Shown: one piece after another, positions 1 to 11,494 of the stretch
How positions within the stretch are numbered: position 1 is the first letter of the stretch
How the letters are laid out: every line of letters begins with the position of its first letter
NCBI GenBank assembly: GCA_030386875.1
Contig: CM059557.1
Coordinates: 61,954,514-62,018,513 of the forward strand
From: Morinoia aosen
Lineage: Eukaryota; Arthropoda; Malacostraca; Amphipoda; Talitridae
Reading direction: 5' to 3'
Length of the DNA: 64,000 nucleotides
Notes under the pieces: model-generated
Told to the model about the DNA's origin: nothing
Database searches by the model: none
What the model saw: only the letters and a program-made list of their open reading frames with translations
Translations under genes and position numbers: made by a program

Positions 1-35
1 TACACTCCTACATATTTTTTTATAGATGAAGACAT
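1..35 (-). CDS. Start of a DUF4806-type gene (partial, runs off window)
   Basis: An ATG at 35 opens a frame of 11 codons that leaves the window at base 1. The residues (MSSSIKKYVGV) match the start of the DUF4806-type gene at 61797 (MIELENAKKFIAVKF): two lysines, an aromatic residue, then a short hydrophobic strand. It begins only four bases after the stop codon of the tnp2-like gene at 40-2124, on the same strand. The same gene order occurs at 58965-63970, and that conserved order is the main support. On sequence alone 11 codons would be weak evidence. Confidence 0.6.
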   Translation of the reverse strand, partial: MSSSIKKYVGV

Positions 36-39
36 CTTC

Positions 40-2124
40 TCACCTGTAGAAGTCTGTATGAAGAAGCTCAATTACAACAAATTTTCTTTTGTAGGGGAGA
101 AGCATACACTTTTTCTTCACATCTTTCACTTTCCCTTTTTTTTCCATGTCTAAATATTGGAGCAAGTGTATGCCAACATCAGATGAAGAAATTGGATAAT
201 GGAATAAATTTTCCTTGGATTCAAACACTCTAAGTTTCAGTGTTTCATGAGATGCACTTGTAACAATTGCAACAGACTTGTCATTAAGCATTACACAGTT
301 GTCTTTGCTTGGGTTTTGACTTGGTTTAATAAGACTATTATTAATAATTACTCCTTTTTTAGAAAATTTCAATTCAGGTTGCTCTCTTTTTGAATGGAGG
401 TGACTTAATGTAGAAATTTGTTCATTTTTTACTGTAGCAAATTTTTCAATTTGTTTGAGTGGTTTATTACCTGATCTGATGCAGCTTTTTAGCTCACCTA
501 GAAAACTTTCATATGGGAAGCAGCTAATGTTTTCTAAGTTTCCATACCTTGCATAATCATCTGGTAAGTGAATAAGATTGTGCACGTTATATGTAATAAA
601 TTCAGTGCCATAATGTTGCTGACACTCTTCAACAAATTCAAGTAAGAGGGATTTAATGAAATTGAGCTTCTCTTGCTGCTCATCACTTAAGAGAAGTCGC
701 ATGCTGACACTAAATTTAAGAAAAGTTTTGTAATGATCATGTGACATTATAGCTTTGTTTCTTAAAACAACAGGTCCAACATATAGCAACATTAGTCTAA
801 ACTCAGTGGCTTTCCAGAACCGATGTTTAGAAAGTCCAACCTGAAAATGCCTAACAAATTCACGGCAAATGAATGGTTCAGCACCTTTTATTGAAAGCTC
901 AAGTGTTGCAACAGCAATGCGAGAAAATTGAGCTTTTCGGTTGGCTGCAGGTGACTTGAGCCATCTTTGCAGCAGGCGTTTCATAACACCTAAGCAGCAG
1001 AGATGCATATAATCAAGAACCATGGAACCGACTAAATCAATACCAATCGATTCTAAAATTAATGTTGAAGAATCATGATGATGCCTAGTGTCTTCACGTG
1101 ACAAAAATGATTCTTTAGTTCGCAAGGGAGCATCGGTCTTATTTAATGTTACATGCCCACCATGATAAGAACCATGAACATAACACCTCTCACAAGAATT
1201 ATACCCTGAATGGTATACAATGTTTTTTAGCTGAGCTCGACAAGGGGCATCACATATTATTGGTCCAGATATATCAAATTTTACTCTGCCATTCTGAGTT
1301 TGAATGCTTTCAGCCAATAAGTTTTTCAAATCATTTACTAACATTTGTAAAAAACGATTGCAATCAACTAACTTTTGATTTTCACTTCTATTAGTACAAA
1401 ATAATCCTGCTGTGAAAATTTTAGTTGGACACTCTTGAAATTTTATAAGAATAGGATACAGATGAAAGTTAGGAGATTTGTCAAAAAGAGGAATTCCGTC
1501 AATGTTGATGGCCAAGGTAAAATTACTCCCAAGATCAGTTGACCAGTTGACTTTCAAGTGTTCTTTCAGACATTTGATCCAGTTGTTAACATGAACATAT
1601 TCAGCTCCGCCTTCAAACAAGTCACTTTCATTGCCCTTAGTTATGCTATTGTGGTGAACCAAAGTTCGCACATCTATCGGAAACCCTGGAAAGACATTGG
1701 CTTCCACTAATTTTAGTAATCGATCAACTGCATCGTAAGGCACACTTTTTTCCTTTTGAAACCATTCTGCAATGGTAAATTTCAAAGAATTTTATTTTTG
1801 AAATAAAGTACTACTTTTAGGGTTTAATGAATAATTTTGACTAAAATTTTCTGTTTGAGAAGAACTTGTAAGCCTGGAAGAAAAAGAACCAGAGGATGAT
1901 TCCAGTAGAGTTTCATCATCATGATTAACTACTACTCCTGATGAGCAAGGCATAGAGTCCAACAGTGAATCACTCTCGACGTCGCTAGCTTCGCTGGTGC
2001 TCACTGGTGAACCTGGATCAATGCTTGACACACGAGCTTTTACATTCAAAGTGTCATATACTCTTCGTTTTTTCTGTTTTTTTGCCAGCACGTGGAGAGG
2101 TTTTTTCAAACGTTTTCTATCCAT
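40..2124 (-). CDS. Transposase_21 (tnp2)-like protein, copy A
   Basis: The main frame (40-1785, about 580 residues) is uninterrupted. It carries the signature of animal tnp2-like proteins related to CACTA/EnSpm transposases: NIDGIPLF, then CDAPCRAQLK with a CERC pair, DYMHLCCLGVMKRLL, and YNVHNLIHL followed by SCFPYESFLGELK. Upstream in the same frame a basic, nuclear-localisation-like N-terminus starts at the ATG at 2124 (MDRKRLKKP, then KKQKKRRV) and runs into a serine-rich acidic stretch. A TAA at 1792-1794 separates the two parts. A 48-nt phase-1 intron (1767-1814, GTAGTA...TTGCAG) would remove it, and copy B breaks at the equivalent place. Probable role: DNA-binding transposase, or a domesticated derivative. 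The family is confident; activity is not shown. Confidence 0.8.
1767..1814 (-). other. Candidate 48-nt phase-1 intron of tnp2-like copy A
   Basis: Donor A|GTAGTA and acceptor ATTGCAG|AA on the minus strand. Splicing removes the in-frame TAA at 1792-1794 and joins the basic N-terminal part to the conserved WFQKEKSVP block in frame. The size is near the lower limit for animal introns. Alternative donors further upstream are possible. Confidence 0.45.
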
Positions 2125-3759
2125 TTCTTTCAAATTAGTACACCTGCACTGACACACTCCAAAATCAGGGGCTTCTAAATAAACACTATGAACACAGACC
2201 TGAGGCAGCAGGCAAGGCTGACAATCAGATGTTAAGATTTCTGCAAAGGTAGGTAGCTATTATTTTTTCTTACTAGGCTATTATTATTCATATTAGCTAT
2301 TAACACATTTTGAGACATCTGTGCTGAATTTCCAACAATTTCAGTTTTCTTTGTGATTGTCCCATATTCTCATAGTCAGGTACAAGTTTAGTCAGCTACA
2401 AGTAGCTACTTCCAATAAAGAAATGTCTCCTGCAGCTTGTCCAATAGGTGTCATACTATATGTAGTACATTGCACATTTTGGTCAATTTTTTGAAGTGGA
2501 CAGTAGCTAATAGATTTTTACGCAAATTATCACCGTTTGGCAGGGTAGAATTATTGAATCATCGTAAGACAGTCGTACCCATTGCTTAACTGTCGCAAAC
2601 GCAGTTGTCAGATTAGCCTACGATGCTATTAATTTCCCGTAACAAAAATATTGTTCAATCAACTTAACAATGAAAAATGGACTACACAACTACAAAAAAG
2701 TGCTTAAAAACCTACCTTAGTATAATTAAATTCTTTTTGTAACACTTTTTAATCTCAATATGTACAAGCAGAAACAAGACAGGGCCGAGCACTCCTGCAT
2801 CTACCCTACTGGGGAGGATAACAGCTTTTTTGAAAAATGCGGTTTAAATATTTACAGTTGCACATAGGTACACTTCTTAATTCATGAACAATTACGAGTG
2901 CATAGGCTAACCCACTCTATGTACAAGTACAGTTACTACTGAAATCTTATTTAATACACAAAAAACTTAACAGAAATTCTTATCACAACTCAAAAAATAT
3001 TAGATTCTACCAATAAATTTCTACTTTACAAGAAAGAAGGTGGTAACAAGGTTTGTAGGGACAATTTTATTAAACTACTGTATAAATAATATATTTTTGC
3101 TTGGGGAAAACACTTTGTTGCTGACTAGTTAGGCCTATCCATAGAAGGATATGTATGATGGAAACTTCTTGAAACCTCTGAGAAAAAGATTAAAATCTAG
3201 CCTGGTTTCAGCAATAAAATACAAACACAAGTGTTGCCACGGAACAAATTTAATACAGTCTTTTGTGAGCGATTAAAACTTAAATGTAACTCATGGGCTG
3301 CATTCACATTTATTTACTGATTATGGGCAGCAATGTTTTTGGTAATACTTTAGCAGATGACCATATAAATATAAATTTATTTCTTTTTGTCAAATTTTAA
3401 ATCTGCTGCTTTTCTAGAAAACTGACTTAGGGAGAAACATTGATAAAATTCACTTTAATATCTGTTCCTTATCAAAAATTTGAGGGAGGAGAGCAAAAAA
3501 ATTGATTTTTCTTTTACTAAAATTATTGAAAACAGTAAAATAGACACACACAGACCAAGAATAGGTTAAAACAAGAAAGGTCAAGTTCTATTCCCCTAAT
3601 TTTTGTAAAATAAAAGGTCAAAAAAAGTGAAAAAAAATCCATTTTCACCCTCATATTTGTGAGAAGGAATAAATAGTATTGTGATTTCAATATTATATCA
3701 ATATTTTGCCTCAACTCTATTTTCTAGTTAGAGAAGTGGCAGTCACAAAAATTGCCCCA
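2125..3759. other. AT-rich flank upstream of tnp2-like copy A; no gene seen
   Basis: No supported coding region. The stretch contains scattered TAGGCTA/TAGCTA words that become dense after 3760. It may be the 5' part of the element carrying copy A, but I could not identify a terminal inverted repeat. Confidence 0.4.
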
Positions 3760-4135
3760 AAAGACTATAGCCTATTAAAAGGAGTTAGACACAGCTTAGG
3801 CTAGTTCTAACTAGGCCTAGATAGTTCAACACTGCTTAGCCGTATGTAGGCTAACTAGGTATAGTTAACTAGGCCTAACTTAGGTAGTTAGGGTAAAGGC
3901 AGGAACGACCGGCCCTGCAGTAATAACTGGCCTCCTTAACAAAAAGCAATTGGAGTAAAGAGCCTGCTCCTTTTCTCCATTGCTTTTTGTTAAGGAGGAG
4001 AGTTAGCTTATTAGTGCAGGGCCGGTCAGTCCTGCCTTTACCCTAGCTAGGTAGCCCTATTTTACACTGCCTGGGTCATACTTCAACACTGACTAGGCAT
4101 AGCCTAATCTAACTAAGCCTAGCTACTTCTCATTT
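3760..4135. repeat. Cluster of TAGGCCTA-like short repeats
   Basis: Many short variants of CTAGGCCTA / ACTAGGC / TAGCTAGG occur on both sides of the hairpin at 3889-4045, for example at 3799-3823, 3847-3882, 4043-4055 and 4092-4125. Dense short subterminal repeats are typical of CACTA-type elements, so this may mark the upstream end of the element carrying tnp2-like copy A. That link is inference. Confidence 0.45.
3889..4045. mobile_element. 157-bp hairpin (MITE-like) element
   Basis: Two near-perfect inverted arms. The left begins AGGGTAAAGGCAGGA and continues through CCGGCCCTGCA to CTCCTTAACAAAAAGCAAT. The right reads back as the complement, ending TGCCTTTACCCT. A loop of under 25 bp lies near 3960-3980. 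The right arm has a small insertion (TTAGCTTATTAG region). There is no coding capacity. Size and structure fit a foldback MITE. Confidence 0.75.
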
Positions 4136-7100
4136 TATGAGCACAAAAGAACAGAAATAGCTGCATGGTAAACTTAAACACCCTAATTTTAAGTTATGAA
4201 TATCCTAAAACAATGCACAATGCCTATACAGTTGATAACACGCATAAATACGCGCGAATTTTTTGCGCGCACACACACACACACAAACACCGGTCTGACA
4301 GGTTTAGGTTATTGCTTGTTTAAAAAAGCTGCGTAGTAATACCAACATTAACTTTATCAACACTTTTCCGCAAGTAATTCTGCAATCTATACGTTTATTA
4401 AATAAAAATATCGAACATAGCATAATTATTTACGAAAATTTCTACATTTTTTTATTTAGAATAATTCTATTCTAAATTCCTGCGCTGAAGAGTATAGTTC
4501 TACGCAAGAGTCTCTTCATTTTTCTTAACACGACCGCTTGTGCAGCTACATAAAACATGTAAGCCCGATGTGATAGATAAAAACTTATCACCAATAAAGT
4601 TGATACATGCAATGAAATATGGCCAATATTGGCTTCTACTAAACTATAATATTAGAGTCCTCAATTGGTATACGTGTCTTTATAGTGCATAATACCCGCT
4701 AGATATTAAAGGGGGCTAATTGGTGACAAAGCATGACATTTCAACAGACTTAAGCCCTGTATACAGATTTAAAATGCCCTGAAAACCAGAAAACGTACAA
4801 GCATTTGTTCTGAAATGCACTAACTTGATACTTTAAAATTTTCAAGTCTATTACTTCCCAATCGATATACGTATAGGCCTAGTGGAAGCGCAAATAAAAG
4901 AGTTTTCCTTATTAAGAAATGTCGGTTCTGCCCATAATTTTAAAACATTTAACTTAGGTAGTTATTCAAGTTTTCCATACATTTATGCACTTATTATCAA
5001 CTGCTTATATGTTAGTTCTTGTTAGTTACCAAAGTCCAAAATTTAAATGAACTTTGTTAATATATGTGTATTTTCTGTCAACGAAACTTAACGGCAAACT
5101 CAACATGCCATTTTTCCCGGCAAAGTACTATAGGCTCCTACACTTCATACAGGCTATAGATAAAAGTTGCTCTTTTGAAAGGACAACTTGCTGTAACCTA
5201 TAAGCTACATATGCAAGTTTGTCTTAACACCTATTCACAGCGATATTTTACTCGAACCAATGATTCAATTATTTATATAAGCCAAAAAGCCAAAATTATT
5301 ATTCATACAAGCCAAAATTAATTCAACTAAAATCCATCAAGCAAAGAGTTAAGAACTTCATTGATGAATAATTACTATTCGAGGTGATATAGGGCCTGTA
5401 ACTTGTAAAAAGTTTTTTATGTATGGACAGGAACAGTTTCATTAATTTATTACGACCATGGTGTATTGTCAATATTTTATTACCTTACTTTCTTCATATT
5501 AACTGATGTCAAATGTTTTTTTTCTTCGACCTATGTGTTCAACAGAGTTTGATGTATTATAGGTACTGTTCTGACTGCGTCATTAGAATTAGTATTTGCG
5601 TTCATAAATTATTAAGACCTTATTGTATTGTAAATGTTTTATTTTTTTTTCTAATTTCATTGCCGCGAAATGGTTCTTGAATGTATGTGTTTAATCGAGT
5701 TTTCTCAAATTTGATACATTAGAGTTACTATTTTGATGGCTATTGTTCGTAACAAACATAAATCGTCGTTTCCTATCTCTCTTTCCCCTTTTTCGATTGA
5801 TGTCGAGTACGATACACCGTGACCGGTTTTGAGATACATGATGAATAGACAATTTCTCTCAGTGAAGGATTTGCCTTGTAAGAAAAATCAAACAGTATGG
5901 GTGATTCGGTTCCCATAATTGGTGACTCTGTACCATGGTACCTACCCTAATTTTATTTTTTTTAGCAAATAACTATTGAACAATTTCGTATCTACAAAAT
6001 CCTTATGTTAATAGTAGTTTGTAAGGATTTAGTAATCAGGTATGGTTGCTGTAATGAATGATTCTTAGGTACTTAAACGTTTATTTAAATTTCTTGGCGT
6101 TACAAATTCATGAAACATACACTAACACACAACTTTTTTGCTCGTTGTATTTTTTTATATTTCACGATTAAATTCTTTCCCTTGTAGCGTAACACAAGGT
6201 GTTTATATAATTTAATTTAATTTAATTTATAACTACACAATATGCATTTTTAAGCATATTCTTACGCTTGGTTTCCAGTAATGTATTTGGTATAGTATTT
6301 TTCTTGGAGTGCCAGTACGGGCTTACAATCGGTTTTCCTTTTCAACTGAAATGAATATACCGGAACGAAACAGGCTTCCCACAATACTCTCGTTGAGAAT
6401 GGGAACCCATTACTGACCCAACTCGCCCGAGACGTAAATTTACTCTTTAAAGAGAAGCCAGAGTTAATCCCGTACTGAAATTACACTTTTCACGGGAATC
6501 CAGTACTGACCCTTCGTTTCCTACGTCACCCCATTGAACAGCCATTAATAAATGCTGACTGGGACGTTCTATATCATTATGTTACCGACAGAATTAAGTC
6601 TTACGAGTCTACGGCACTCTGTTTATTTCGATTATTCTTTTACTAATAGTGGAAAAGTTCTATTGGAGCGATGTTTGGCTTTAACATTATAAAAATCAAT
6701 AACAATAACATACGCGTATGATAACAATAACATTATCTAACTTCTATTTTTAAGTCTACGGTAACGCACACGATGTTTTGAATGTTTATTTTTGGTGAAA
6801 ACTTTATTGATTCTCTAATTTGATATCCGTCTAATTTCATTATCTTTTCTGAATTATTTTTCGTTACCTTCGAGGTAATAGCGTTGTTCATTATAAAATT
6901 TTCCGAAATTGCCTTGCCGATGAACTCGTGTTTTGCTCGGAGTTATTATAATCTTATAATCCCTAGGTTTATTTTGTTTGCTTTGTTTAGTTATAATTCT
7001 TATGTTTATGCGCGATTTTGCATACGTCAAGTAACGATGTTCAAGCAAAGTTGATGATGTTTGCTGTAAATGTATTTACTGTGGCCACGATTTCGAAATT

Positions 7101-7689
7101 ATCCTTGTGATTACTTGACGTCTAAATTGTTTGTCATTTACGAAATTGTTGCGACATTACACTTTTAATTGCGAGAGAAGCGAAATTATTCGTCGAAATT
7201 ATTCCTTTTGACCATTGTAGTTTATTGATGTGAATATTTAGCGTTTCATTTACTTCCCTTTATCGTGTTTTGCTGACGTTGTGGTAATTTGGTAAGTTTA
7301 ATGCTAATGCTGACCTTTTGTAGCAGCTAGTGTTTTATTTCTTTTTAACGTTGAGGATAAGGGCATTATGTTATATCGCTTCAGCGCCTTTATACTCCCA
7401 GCTTGTGTTGCGGCTTGTGTTGATACTTCTTGAGCTAAGTACTGTTACTATATATGACCAAATTTATTCGTATTGATCTTTTAAGGGTGAAGAACCACGG
7501 TTCAATTATGTACCTGTGTATTTCCGAGTTAATAGAATTACCTTTGAGTATTACACGCATGTGAGGCGGATTTGGTGTTTGAAATTAAAATCTTTGTTTT
7601 TATCCGCCCGAATATTATTTTTTATTTATTTATAATTGAATACCTATTCGGTTAAAGGGGGGAGGTAATGTGGGAGCGAGCACGCCCCC
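4046..7689. other. AT-rich region without recognisable genes
   Basis: No ORF with recognisable content. It holds a (CA)n microsatellite at about 4266-4284 and a short (TTTAA)n run near 6210-6230. A GC-poor stretch with many TTATT words occupies 6580-7640. I see no conserved element end. Confidence 0.4.
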
Positions 7690-8022
7690 CTACCCTAAGC
7701 ACCTCGGAGGTCTTATAAGCGTGAGCTCTTTAGGGCCCGCGCATTTGGTCCGCATCCCTACCTGTACAACATCGTACCAGTAAACGTCACAGTTCTCCAT
7801 TGTTATCTCTAACCTCTGCCCGTATATCAGGAATTTTCCGGATTCTTGGTAAGCGTTCCACTTGAGGCAGCACTCGCCATCCATCAGCGGTTCTATGTTC
7901 AAGCAGTTTTTCTTGTGCATCATCATTAACTTCCTCAGAGCCAATGCACGTGTGCCGTTGTGATTCAGTTGAGGCTGCTGCCTTATGTCGATTGCAAACC
8001 ATCCGCTAAGGTAACGTTTCAT
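7690..8022 (-). CDS. Hypothetical 110-residue ORF
   Basis: An ATG-initiated frame of 110 codons ends in TAG at 7690. The composition is balanced, with five cysteines, two of them paired (ECCLKW), and several aromatic residues in the second half (YWYDVVQVG). Base composition is richer in G+C than the flanks, which suggests real or former coding sequence. An AG before the ATG (ACTCTTAG) could be a splice acceptor, in which case this is an exon of a longer gene. I do not recognise the family and see no signal peptide. It could be a chance ORF. Confidence 0.3.
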   Translation of the reverse strand: MKRYLSGWFAIDIRQQPQLNHNGTRALALRKLMMMHKKNCLNIEPLMDGECCLKWNAYQESGKFLIYGQRLEITMENCDVYWYDVVQVGMRTKCAGPKELTLIRPPRCLG

Positions 8023-8620
8023 CCTAAGAGTATTTACAGCTCTAAAAAGGGATCACTCCTGCCCTCCAGAGAGAACCTAGCCCCTATTCACATTAACTCT
8101 TTAAACTACAATTGAGTGCTCGCCTATCCTAACAACAAAACACTCATGGCTTCATTTGGTGCTTCGGCATTTTGAATACAGTATTCAAGAAACTTTTTTC
8201 AAAAGGTTAACTATTAAAAAAATGTAGTAATGAAATTATGTATAGAATTTTTTTGAAGAGGTTATTTCAGCTAGTTTATTTTCATATAAAAAGAAATATA
8301 CTTCATATTCCTTGTAATACGTTAACCAAAGAGAAAACGATTTCACACACAGAAAAGATGCCTTTAAAGGATTGAAGAATGATGTTTGAAATCATTTTGT
8401 TGAATTTTCTATTTCTATTACCTTAGCATAAAATGTTATAATATAGTTAAGACAATCCTAACAATATCAGTAACACAATCTCAAAATAATTAAAAACTCA
8501 GATCTTTGAAATTAGAGTTGAAATTTAAGATTAAAATAAGCTTTAATTCCATTTGAGAAATGCTGTACTTTACCAATTTATATTTCCAATAGGGCGATTC
8601 TTCGAGAATCTTATTCATAG
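8023..8620. other. Intergenic; no gene seen
   Basis: AT-rich sequence with no supported ORF or repeat structure, between the hypothetical ORF and the foldback element. Confidence 0.4.
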
Positions 8621-8654
8621 ATTAAAAAGAAAAACCAGAGTAAAAACGAACATT

Positions 8655-8710
8655 ATATTCATCGCAAACGTTTCGGAATTAAAATTCCGTCATCAGTGCT
8701 GAAACAGGAG
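8655..8710 (-). ncRNA. Hammerhead-ribozyme-like motif (canonical core)
   Basis: On the minus strand the sequence has CTGATGA (8690-8696), a 6-bp stem II with a two-base loop (GGAATT TT AATTCC), then GAAAC (8670-8674). These are the conserved hammerhead core elements in the right order and spacing. A palindrome, AAACGTTT, follows in place of stem III, as in dimer-type minimal hammerheads. A short stem I can be drawn between TTCA..GC upstream and GC..TGAA downstream. Self-cleavage is inferred, not shown. Confidence 0.55.
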
Positions 8711-9659
8711 AAAAAAATTGTCTATTTGAAAAACAAAAATCATGTATATTCCACAAAATTTTCTAAATATCTAAAAAGCCTAATTTGCTCATTCGTACTC
8801 AAACAATAGCATACTCCTAATTCACACAAGCACACATATATACGCTAATTCATATACAACAGCGAAACACACTATGCAAACACACACACACATACAGAAT
8901 GACGTCAGTAGGTGGGGGCAATTGATAACTTTACAGCACTAATGTCTTTGTTGAGGTTAGGTTTATGAGTGAAAATGAAAAGGGACTCTAGAATTTTGAG
9001 GTCATGCTCACTATTCGTTCGACATAAAGTTGAAAAATTAGTATTTTTGAATGAATGGTTAAATTTTCAGAGTGATCCCTAATTGCTGATTGGGGTGGAA
9101 TGGTTAGTGCACGACCGGTTCTGTGGAGTGGCTGTGTCTATTTTTATAAGTGTGACTGCTGCATGCACTTTCACGTTGGTAGCACCAAACTCTAACAATA
9201 ATCATCAGACATAGCCAACACGCAGGAATATCTCATAGAACCGGTCGTGCACTAACTATTCCATCCCAATCAGCAATTAGGGATCACGGTGAAAATTTAA
9301 CCATTCATTCAAAAATATTAATTTTTCAACTTTATGCCGAGCTAATACTAGGCATGACCATAGAGTTCTAGAGTCCCTTTTCACATTCACTCATAAACCT
9401 AACATCACCAAAGACATTAGTGCCGTAAAGTTATCAATTGCTACTGACGTAATTCTGTATATCGGTGTGTGGGTATGTGTGTATGCATAGTGTGTTTCGC
9501 TGTTGTATCTGAATTAGCGTGTACATGTATGCTCGCGTGAATTAGGAGTATGTTATTGTTGAGTATGAATGAACAAATTAGGCTTTATAGACATTTAGAG
9601 AATTTTATGGAATATATATTTTTGTTCTTCAAAATAGAAAAAATATTTTTTTCTTTCTC

Positions 9660-9712
9660 CTGCTTCAGCACCGATGATGGAATTTTAATTCCGAAACGTT
9701 TGCAATAAATTC
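9660..9712 (+). ncRNA. Hammerhead-like motif, degenerate core
   Basis: The opposite arm of the foldback holds the same motif on the plus strand: CCGATGA (9671-9677), stem II, GAAAC (9693-9697), then the AAACGTTT palindrome. The second core base is C instead of U, which should inactivate a hammerhead. Confidence 0.5.
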
Positions 9713-9746
9713 AATGTTCGTTTTTACTCTGGTTCTTCTTTTTATT

Positions 9747-10374
9747 TGACCAATTTAAAGAGGAAAACATTTCGTACAAAACTTGCCAACCAGAAAAGTA
9801 TATAATGATAATCCTAGCTTCCGAAGGTTTTCACTACAATACTTTGTTGCACTTTCCTTGGCCAAAATTACATTGGCCATTTTCTCTTCGTTCTATTCAT
9901 GTGAATGTTTCAAAAGATTCTAGTTTTGAGTGGAAGTCTTTTTTAGGAAAATCCAACATTCCATGACATTTTCTGTGTATTTTTACAGAACTTCGAGTTC
10001 GGAGAAGGAGGAATAACTGAAAACATCAATCTACAACTACATATGATAATGACACCTCTGATAAAAGACCCTTGCTTATCTTCCAGGTTTTGTTTACCTC
10101 ATGTTACTGAAAACGTGAGAAATGTATAATAACAATAGCGTCATTTATTATCTTGTGTAGAGTTGTGAGTTGGCGCCCAGGATAATTTCTTGCAAGTCCT
10201 TCGTCATTTTGCTGCATTCGATCGTTTAATTGTTGAAGAAAACGCTGATGTATATTTTTTGGCTTTAGAGCACAAGCGTTGCAGAAGCATCTAATCCTAT
10301 CACAGATGATCCCGTTTTCATACACTAACAAAAAGTGGCGCAGTTCAGAAATTTATTAGTATACTGCATGTACG
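9747..10374. other. Intergenic; no gene seen
   Basis: No supported ORF or repeat between the foldback element and the Tc1-like pseudogene. Confidence 0.4.
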
Positions 10375-11165
10375 ATTGAAACGCCATTGGCTCAAATTAC
10401 AGCTCCCTTTCTGTCAACCGTTGATCCTGCAAAATTCTTGATTCTCTACTACTCTACTTTGGCAGAGAAATCTAGTCCCCAAAGTAGTTGAGTCAAGCAG
10501 GATTCTTTGAACTACATGTTATAAATTTTCAATGCAGTTCAAATCAAGAGATTGTAGTGGTCACTCTACGTGCTCGCTCAAATGTTGTCATATTTGCAAT
10601 AACCCTATTTAAACATTTTCAGGTCTGTGGATGCAATCATTGTCGTCCTTCAAGACTCTAAAGCCATCCAGAAAATAAAACTCAATGAAAGAATTTTTTT
10701 CTTCCTCTAAGTTTTTCATCCCCTGAAATACTTACAAAAAAAAATAGTTTAAAAAGTTTATTTGTTTCTTGCGAGGAGTGTTAAGTTATAATTCATGTCC
10801 CTCCCAGTAAAATCAGTCCCGATACATTTCACTGCATTCAGATGACAGAACAGTTAGGATGATGTAAAATGGATCCACCGCTTCACACGGCTGTCACCAC
10901 ACTCTAACACACCCATCGTTATGATTGGCGTTGGATCTGAGCTCATTGGACCACATTATATGTTTTCAATCCTCAACAGTTCAACCTCAGGGTGCTCGAG
11001 CAAAAAAAACGTTTTCTTGCGATTTACTGCCGACACTAATGGGTCCCTGGTGGGTTTGTCTTTGCCTTAATTTTTTTTCTATGACTCGTGACGCACAGTC
11101 CTTTTACTTATTGTCTTTAGGGCTTTCACAAAACTTGCTTATCATTGCTTGCGTTTATAAACGCC
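10375..11165 (-). pseudogene. Decayed Tc1-like transposase
   Basis: Read on the minus strand across several frames, the order matches Tc1 transposases. It runs: an HTH remnant (ISKRTVRHES), the pre-catalytic block (PLVSAVNRKK), the first catalytic region (IMWSNELRS, family consensus WSDES), a DGCVRVW-like block, a DDNDCIHRPENV block (family DNDPKH), and SLDLNCIENL (family SPDLNPIENLW). Multiple stops and frameshifts interrupt it. The 5' side stops just before the Harbinger-like terminus at 11209, which may have truncated it. Confidence 0.7.
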
Positions 11166-11494
11166 GAGATTTCTTCTACAATGACTTCAAAAAGCATTTG
11201 TCTCAGGTCGCCCGCCCACTGACGCGATGCTATTGGTGCGACGCCTTGCGAAATCGTACGGTTCATTTGTAGCACCGTAAGAATAGCACTGTGTTGCCTA
11301 GCTTCCCACCCACTAAGGCGATGCGACTCCTGCCTTCATTCCTTCTCATTTGTCTGTCGCACCAAAATGCTGCATGTTGCATTTTTCGTGCGACGAGGCG
11401 ATAGTCACTAGCTTCTGTGCAGGTTGTCATAACGTCAATTTGGTTCCATTGTGGAGGAATATAACAATAAATGATAGGGAACTATTTATGGGTA

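Larger units (their letters stand above)
8621..9746. mobile_element. 1.1-kb foldback element with hammerhead-like ends
   Basis: Arms of about 500 bp (8621-9130 and 9235-9746) are inverted copies of each other, visibly diverged but collinear. Both contain TAAAAACGAACAT..., the CGAAACGTTTGC motif, a (CA)n run, and the CACGACCGGTTCT motif next to the short centre. The outer ends read ATTAAAAAGAAAAACCAGAG and its complement. No ORF is present. Each arm carries a hammerhead-like core just inside its end (separate entries). Hammerhead motifs are known in Penelope-like LTRs and metazoan retrozymes, so a tail-to-tail pair of non-autonomous copies of that type is a reasonable reading. Confidence 0.75.

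Noticed and set aside
1146-1394. Plus-strand ORF opposite the tnp2-like gene
   Set aside because: Lies wholly antisense to a well-supported coding frame and has no family resemblance.
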